Source: Pseudotabrizicola sp. (GTDB lineage: Bacteria > Pseudomonadota > Alphaproteobacteria > Rhodobacterales > Rhodobacteraceae). From it: a DNA stretch of 54,869 nt. The stretch lies in the NCBI RefSeq assembly GCF_030684215.1, contig NZ_JAUXOV010000045.1, positions 1 to 54,869 of the forward strand, written 5' to 3'. Numbering within the stretch: position 1 is the first letter of the stretch; every line of letters starts with the position of its first letter. The notes beneath the pieces are model-generated. The model worked only from the letters and a program-made list of their open reading frames with translations, was not told where the DNA came from and ran no database searches. Both the position numbers and the translations under genes were made by a program. Below, piece by piece: positions 50,323-54,869 of the stretch.

Positions 50323-51200
50323 ACCGACTTGATCCGCCTGACTATTTCGATGATGCGGCCGCTCTGGACGCGCTTGCGTTGAACACCCGACTAAAATGCT
50401 ATCCAAGTCTTGCCGCACAAGTCCCTGCGATCAAGGCGGGTTACGTTCAGTATGTCGCGGCCATGGGTAACTCGCATGGCGTAGTCAACATAGCGCTCCC
50501 AGTTCCGATCCAAGCCCAACTGAAGGCGCTGTACGCTTCGCCATCAAAGGAGCTCCCGCATATTAATCGCATCCGAGAGGAAAGCGAAGCTAACTGCTGC
50601 CCGATGTGCGGGTCGTTTCACAGCGGCACGCTAGACCATCTGCTCCCAAAAGCAGATTATCCAGTCTTCGCGATCTTCGGCCATAACCTGGTCCCGGCCT
50701 GCAAGTGTAACAGCACGCGGACGAATCTACTGACCGGCGCGAATCCTCACGAGCGAATTCTTCACCCCTATTTCGATGACATCTTGCGGGAACGACTGTT
50801 CGTGGCACAAATCGAGGACTTTGGCCTTGTGCCCAGGATCACTCTGCGACCTGCGCTTGACCCTTTTGACCCGCTCGTCGCAGCAGTGAGTTTTCACATG
50901 GCAAACGTAGTCGATCGCACCTCGATCCTACGCTACTTGCGCACCAGTTGGACCAATCTGCTTCGCCGGCCTAGCCTCGCAGCAGCCGAATTGCGAGCTG
51001 CACCGGCCACTCGGCAAGCGCTGAGAGATATCCTTACTGCAGAGTTAGACCGTCAGGATGACACCCATGGAAGTCGAAACAACTGGCGCTCAGTATTTCT
51101 TGCAGGCTTGCTTGACGATCCTTTGCTTGACTGGCTATTCGCTGCATTCCTGCGACCGGGATGGGCAGCAGACGGACCGCTCATTGAGGGCGCGGTCTAA
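50319..51200 (+). CDS. HNH endonuclease, PtuB-like partner of the split ATPase
   Basis: A 293-residue protein with an HNH nuclease core: CCPMCGSFHSGTLDHLLPKA (zinc Cys 94 and 97; Asp 106-His 107), then FGHNLVPACKCN (Asn 123, Cys 128 and 130, Asn 131). The C-terminal half is helical. In Septu systems an ATPase (PtuA) controls such an HNH nuclease (PtuB) and both are needed for defence. The start overlaps the ATPase stop (ATGA). With the ATPase broken, this nuclease may be silent or unregulated, and expression from an IS66 promoter is conceivable. Confidence 0.8.
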   Translation: MNRLDPPDYFDDAAALDALALNTRLKCYPSLAAQVPAIKAGYVQYVAAMGNSHGVVNIALPVPIQAQLKALYASPSKELPHINRIREESEANCCPMCGSFHSGTLDHLLPKADYPVFAIFGHNLVPACKCNSTRTNLLTGANPHERILHPYFDDILRERLFVAQIEDFGLVPRITLRPALDPFDPLVAAVSFHMANVVDRTSILRYLRTSWTNLLRRPSLAAAELRAAPATRQALRDILTAELDRQDDTHGSRNNWRSVFLAGLLDDPLLDWLFAAFLRPGWAADGPLIEGAV

Positions 51201-51355
51201 GCTTGTGCCCGCAGTACCAACATGATCGCATACGGCGTCTGGACGCCATCGTGTTTACCGGCCCCCGGCCTCTGCCGACAGTCATTTCCAAAGAACCGAA
51301 AGTGATGGCAGGGATGATCTTGCGTTGGCGCGAAAGTTCGAGCAATTTTAGAAGC

Positions 51356-51796
51356 ATGGACGTGTTGCCTCACACTCTTCAACGGCTTCGTCATCGTCGA
51401 CTGGCGCGGGCACTGCTCGCAACGATCATTACCGCTATGGCACTTCTTGCAGGTCCCGATGCCCAGGCGGAGGAAGTACCCATCCTTGAGGCACGTGTCA
51501 GCAAAGTTCTGGACGGAGACACCTTCACGCTTAGCGGCGAGTCGCGTCGAATTCGTGTCTGGGGCCTCGATGCGCCGGAATGGAACCACCAAGGCGGTTC
51601 AACCGCCACGTCGACCTTGCACAGTCTGATATCCGGCAAGCAACTGCGTTGCGCAGTTCTGGACGTTGATCGATATGGACGCTTAGTCGCCCAATGTGTT
51701 CTGCCCAGCGGCCGTGACATCGCGGCAGAGATGATCCGTTCCGGCGCGGCCACCGAATACTGCCGATATTCCGGCGGCTACTACGGCAATTGTTGA
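51356..51796 (+). CDS. Exported staphylococcal-nuclease-like (thermonuclease) protein
   Basis: A 146-residue protein with a signal peptide (hydrophobic LLATIITAMALLAGPDAQAE) and an SNase domain: ARVSKVLDGDTFTL (Asp ligands), RRIRVWGLDAPEW (catalytic Arg and Glu) and DVDRYGRLVAQCVL (second Arg). It would cut DNA or RNA in the periplasm. Small exported SNases are frequent on conjugative plasmids. The ATG at 51356 is the best candidate before the signal. Nearest neighbours are the HNH gene upstream and the convergent relaxase gene downstream. Confidence 0.86.
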   Translation: MDVLPHTLQRLRHRRLARALLATIITAMALLAGPDAQAEEVPILEARVSKVLDGDTFTLSGESRRIRVWGLDAPEWNHQGGSTATSTLHSLISGKQLRCAVLDVDRYGRLVAQCVLPSGRDIAAEMIRSGAATEYCRYSGGYYGNC

Positions 51797-51833
51797 AAAT
51801 CTGAGCCAGCCAGCCCGAGCCATTTACGCGCAA

Positions 51834-53657
51834 TCACCGCTCCCAATCATTCTCGCCCCGAGCAGAAGTTAGCGCGAGCAGCCGTTCAGCGTGCCGTGCC
51901 TCTTTCAGTGTCAGCCCGAACGCCACATGCGACTTAGCCGAAGAAACGATGGCCCGCGCGATCCACCTCCGCTGATCCGCATCCTCGAAATCCCCTGCCA
52001 GCGCATCCGTCCGCCCGCTGGCGAGTTCCGCCACAACCTCTTTGCCATACCGCAGACCCAGCTCATCAGCGAACCGCTCAGCATGGGCATCCCCCCGGAA
52101 TTCCACCTTTCCGTCTGTCTGCATGATGCGACCCATTGCCCCGAGGGCACGCAGCAAACGATCATTGTCCGATGCCACCTCATGCGCCCGGGTATGCTCA
52201 GTCAGTTTGGCCGCCGTTTCATAGAAACGTTCAAGATCATCGACGACCGTCCTACTCTGATCCGAATTCCGAAGATCGACACGCCGTCGCCCGGACAGGG
52301 CCAACAAGTCACTGCGCACCCAATCGCGCTCTTCCCACGCATTGGCAGCACCCGTCTCCAGTCGCTCGGCCAAGCGGTCGCCGCTGAGACCTAAGGCCAC
52401 AGCTTTGCTGACGATGGCCGTTTTCAGCCGGTCGACGGCGCCTGGCTGCAGATCAACGGCCTCCCTACCCTGTGTCAGGCGGTCACCCTCAAGTCCCGTT
52501 GCATAGAGATTTGTTTGCGGCAGCATCTGCAAAAGTTGCGCCCCTCTCGCATCGCCCAAGCCTTTGGCGATATCGATAGCATAGCCATAAAGCTCGTCCC
52601 GCATTTCCTTGCGCTCGGCGACGGGCATCTTTCGGATCTTGCCCTCCGCCTCGGCCATCCATCCGCTGAAATGCCGATCCAGATCGGCCCGCTCCGCCGT
52701 CGCGATATCGCCCGGAAAAGGTTGCAGTACCCCGCCACGACGCAAAGCTTCTTCCGCCTTGGCGATCTTCTCGCCAATCTCCGGCAGACCTGTCAGTGCC
52801 GCCACATGCTGCAGACTGCGCATGGCATCCGCCGTGCGGGCCATTGTCGCCAAGGCATCATCCAGCGCCTTACCCTCACGCGGCCTTTCTTCAGGTGCCC
52901 GGCCCTCAACCCGCGCCCGCTCAATCTCTGCCCGTGATGGCCCATAGGTCAGCAAGCCGCGCTCGGCGCGCGAAGTGGCATCCAGAAACACGCCTTCTTC
53001 GGCCGCGATTGCCACCATGCGCTCTTTCATGATCTCCAGATTGAAGACATGCTCCTTGGCCATGAAGAACCAGCTGTCATTCACCGTGCCCCGGTTGTTG
53101 ACGACCATGTGGACATGCGGGTGGGCCTTGTCGGTGTGCAGGGCTGCGACATAGGACCAGACATCATCCTTATGCTCGCCCGACTGAAACATCTCGAAAG
53201 CCCAGGCTTCGGCAATCAGCTTCGCCTTCTCTGGCCGAACATGGGACGGGAAGCTCATCAAGAGATGGGTCGTGTGGCCGTTTTTCGGCGAGCCGCGCCA
53301 ATCTTCGACCCAGTCGCCGACGATTTCGTTGCGCTCGTCCTTGGTCAGACCCTTGGCGTCGGCATCCAGCACGACCCCGTTGCCGAAGATCGAAGCCGAC
53401 TTCGAGAACAGGTAGTCCATCTGGGCGGCCAACTCCTTGGCGTTCGCCGTCCCGCCCTTGCCAATTTTCTTTAGAACTGCCGCGTTCGAACCCAGCGAGA
53501 ACCGCCACAGCTGGCTGGCCCGGGTCGAGAAACTGAACCCGCGCTTGGGCGAAGACGAACCGCCCGCCTTCACTCTACCCTGCTGCGGCCGCAGGAAGTT
53601 GATCTCTCCAAGAACGGCCTCGGCAACCCCGATGGGACGCGGCCCAAACTTAACCAT
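51834..53657 (-). CDS. Relaxase (MobP/VirD2-type mobilisation nuclease)
   Basis: A 607-residue protein from ATG 53657. The N-terminal relaxase domain has a probable catalytic Tyr 82 (QMDYLFSKS) and the metal His cluster HTTHLLMSFP and LHTDKAHPHVHMVVNNRG (His 174, 179, 181, 183). It nicks oriT and is carried into the recipient. The C-terminal third (328-595) is homologous to the C-terminal third of the 725-residue protein at 36096-38273, so it probably carries a shared VirD4-recognition or transfer domain. Its start overlaps the mobC stop (8 bases). Confidence 0.9.
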   Translation of the reverse strand: MVKFGPRPIGVAEAVLGEINFLRPQQGRVKAGGSSSPKRGFSFSTRASQLWRFSLGSNAAVLKKIGKGGTANAKELAAQMDYLFSKSASIFGNGVVLDADAKGLTKDERNEIVGDWVEDWRGSPKNGHTTHLLMSFPSHVRPEKAKLIAEAWAFEMFQSGEHKDDVWSYVAALHTDKAHPHVHMVVNNRGTVNDSWFFMAKEHVFNLEIMKERMVAIAAEEGVFLDATSRAERGLLTYGPSRAEIERARVEGRAPEERPREGKALDDALATMARTADAMRSLQHVAALTGLPEIGEKIAKAEEALRRGGVLQPFPGDIATAERADLDRHFSGWMAEAEGKIRKMPVAERKEMRDELYGYAIDIAKGLGDARGAQLLQMLPQTNLYATGLEGDRLTQGREAVDLQPGAVDRLKTAIVSKAVALGLSGDRLAERLETGAANAWEERDWVRSDLLALSGRRRVDLRNSDQSRTVVDDLERFYETAAKLTEHTRAHEVASDNDRLLRALGAMGRIMQTDGKVEFRGDAHAERFADELGLRYGKEVVAELASGRTDALAGDFEDADQRRWIARAIVSSAKSHVAFGLTLKEARHAERLLALTSARGENDWER

Positions 53658-54252
53658 GGCGCGCGCCCTCCTGAGCTTCGACAAACTTGCGGAACAGCGC
53701 CACGCCCTGCCGCCGGCGCTCGGCTATGACTTGGCTCAGCGCTTTGGCCACCATCGGCAGCGACCGCCGCAACTCATCCACCGACGCCCACTGCGCCTTG
53801 ACCATCGGCGCCCTGCCCCGGTTCGCAGCTAGGGCGATCTGGTTCACGTTGGTGCCGATCTTGCCCAACTCGTAGCGGATTTCCTCCAGCTTGACGCTGT
53901 CCTCCCGGCTGAACTCGAGGAAACCTGAGGCCATCCGCACCACCGAGCGCACCCCGTCCGAGCGGGATTTCGCGCCAAGCTGGGTGCAAAGCGCGTCGAA
54001 GGCATGGAGTTCTTCGGCAGGCAGGCGACAGCTCACGACCTGGCCCTTGTCCTCCGACCGAGGCCGTCCGCGTCCACCGACTTGCTGCACTGCAGAATCA
54101 GCAACTTCATTGCCAACACCCGCCAAAACCTTGGACCGCGACTTAAGTCTTGTTTCGCGAGGTTCTGATTTTACCACCAACTTCTGCCACCGATTATTTG
54201 TAGACACATCGCATTTCCTGCCACTCTTCCTACCCCTTCCTTCACCTCCCAT
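53650..54252 (-). CDS. mobC: MobC-like relaxosome accessory protein
   Basis: A 200-residue basic protein with the MobC motifs VSCRLPAEELHAFDALCTQL, GVRSVVRMASGF and, most telling, ELGKIGTNVNQIALAANRG. MobC proteins open or bind oriT DNA next to the relaxase. The gene is directly upstream of and overlaps the relaxase gene. The first 60 residues are low-complexity, and a GTG at 54207 with AGGAA upstream may be the real start. Confidence 0.85.
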   Translation of the reverse strand: MGGEGRGRKSGRKCDVSTNNRWQKLVVKSEPRETRLKSRSKVLAGVGNEVADSAVQQVGGRGRPRSEDKGQVVSCRLPAEELHAFDALCTQLGAKSRSDGVRSVVRMASGFLEFSREDSVKLEEIRYELGKIGTNVNQIALAANRGRAPMVKAQWASVDELRRSLPMVAKALSQVIAERRRQGVALFRKFVEAQEGARHG

Positions 54253-54744
54253 TCAAGTGCAATCTAAGCGCGATTTATGCTCTTGCAGATTGTGCTGACC
54301 TTGGGTAACTCCCCCGCCACCGAATGCGTTTCGCTGATCGCGCAACACACAAGGTGAGATAGGGATAGTGCACCCTCAGCCATGTGGTCAGAGGCGCGTT
54401 TTCCTTGTGAATATGGGCCTAAAGCCTTGTTTTGTTTACCGTGCGGATCCTGTCGTTCAGTGTTCAGGTTCCGGGGAAAGGAAGTGTGGGATGCGTCTTG
54501 TGGCATCAGGGATGTGTGTTCGGGGTCACGCCTTGTGATACACGCATTGCGCGATCAGATAAAAGACACACGCATCCAGTAATCAGGCAAACGATTAAAG
54601 AAACGCGCTTCACGCAATAAGATTTGCGCGAGCTGGTTTCTGATATCCGCAGTCGGCGTTCAGATTAAAGCGATGTGAGTTAAGATAAAAGATTTAAGCG
54701 ATCCACATTGTGAGAAACGCAATCGGCGAAGTGAGGAAGGTGGT
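54253..54744. other. Divergent intergenic region, candidate oriT and repeat region
   Basis: About 490 bases between mobC (leftward) and the ParA-type gene (rightward), a usual place for oriT. ATCCTG at 54447-54452 matches the core of MobP nic sites (YATCCTGY), except that G precedes it, and it is not backed by a strong inverted repeat. To its right lie AT-rich repeats (next entry). No gene of convincing quality is present. Confidence 0.45.
54558..54698 (+). repeat. Degenerate GATWAAAG octamer repeats upstream of the ParA-type gene
   Basis: GATAAAAG (54558), GATTAAAG (54593), GATTAAAG (54663), GATAAAAG (54684) and the variant GATTTAAG (54691) occur in the same orientation, with intervals of 35, 70, 21 and 7 bases. 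They could be binding sites for a partition or replication protein, or be chance in an AT-rich leader. The first three intervals are whole multiples of 7, with 35 doubling to 70. Confidence 0.35.
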
Positions 54745-54869
54745 ATGGGTTACGGGATACGTGTTGTGCTGGTGATGAACCGCAAGGGGGGATCGGGCAA
54801 GAGCACCCTCTGTCGCGCCTTGGCTTCTGCTGCGGCTGCTCGAGGCGAAACGGTGACGATCTTCGATAC
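54745..54869 (+). CDS. ParA/VirC1-type ATPase, N-terminal fragment
   Basis: The frame opens at ATG 54745, with AGGAAGG upstream, and runs off the window end after 41 codons. It starts MGYGIRVVLVMNRKGGSGKS then T, the deviant Walker A of ParA/MinD/VirC1 proteins (Lys at the start of the KGGxGKST motif). ParA acts in plasmid partition; VirC1 of the same fold promotes relaxosome assembly beside oriT. Position next to mobC and the relaxase fits either. The rest of the gene is needed to decide. Confidence 0.85.
   Translation, partial: MGYGIRVVLVMNRKGGSGKSTLCRALASAAAARGETVTIFD

Noticed and set aside
54240-54744. CRISPR-like or iteron array
   Set aside because: The octamers are too short, degenerate and unevenly spaced for CRISPR repeats, and there are too few for a clear iteron origin.

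Overview
This GC-rich window looks like accessory DNA of an alphaproteobacterium, most likely Rhodobacterales. The organism is inferred from protein style and gene order, not from a marker gene. It holds a VirB/VirD4 conjugation system, a relaxase with MobC, a ParA-type ATPase running off the right edge, an IS66 element and several cargo blocks, so a conjugative megaplasmid or a large integrative element is the best reading. No rRNA or tRNA gene was seen.

Layout. (1) 1-5.6 kb, copper block: the tail of an RcnB-like protein, an exported DUF305 protein, a CopZ-type chaperone diverging from a CopA ATPase, a CueR regulator, a DUF411 protein, and two small exported Cys-rich proteins, one with three Cys-Cys pairs spaced exactly seven residues apart. 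Two CueR-type operator-promoters sit between copZ and copA. (2) 5.6-10.2 kb, sulfur and membrane block: nucleoside phosphorylase, small membrane protein, DsrE-like protein, MFS permease, persulfide-dioxygenase-like hydrolase and an ArsR-rhodanese fusion regulator. (3) 10.5-22.2 kb, catabolic block bounded by two paralogous LacI regulators: a sugar-type ABC transporter, two Gfo/Idh/MocA dehydrogenases and two xylose-isomerase-like TIM barrels, then in the opposite direction a PanB-like gene with a one-base frameshift, a MocE-type Rieske ferredoxin and a di-iron hydroxylase. The set resembles cyclitol or rhizopine (methyl-inosamine) catabolism. I infer uptake, oxidative removal of a methyl or alkyl group, and dehydrogenation/isomerisation of the ring.

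(4) 22.4-40.3 kb, transfer block: a winged-helix-like protein, two exported proteins, then virB1-B2-B3-B4, a small lipoprotein, a VirB5-like protein with a lytic transglycosylase domain inside it, an ordinary VirB5, virB6-B8-B9-B10-B11, a 725-residue protein whose C-terminal third is homologous to the C-terminal third of this element's own relaxase, and virD4. (5) 40.4-51.8 kb, probable defence island: WYL-domain protein, small RHH-like protein, GHKL ATPase joined to a PD-(D/E)XK-like nuclease, AbiJ-like protein, a second protein with a DUF559/Vsr-like nuclease end, a Septu-like (PtuA/PtuB) ATPase-HNH pair whose ATPase is split by IS66, and an exported staphylococcal-type nuclease. (6) 51.8-54.9 kb: relaxase and MobC on the minus strand, an intergenic region that may hold oriT and short repeats, and the start of a ParA/VirC1-like gene.

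How the parts connect: the transfer genes move the element. The cargo gives copper and sulfide tolerance, a narrow carbon-source pathway and defence against invading DNA. Two loci are visibly damaged: the PanB-like gene by a frameshift, and the PtuA-like gene by IS66 plus an upstream frameshift. The most unusual signals are the relaxase-tail homologue between virB11 and virD4, the VirB5-transglycosylase chimera, the heptad Cys-Cys peptide, and the PanB-like/Rieske/di-iron trio.
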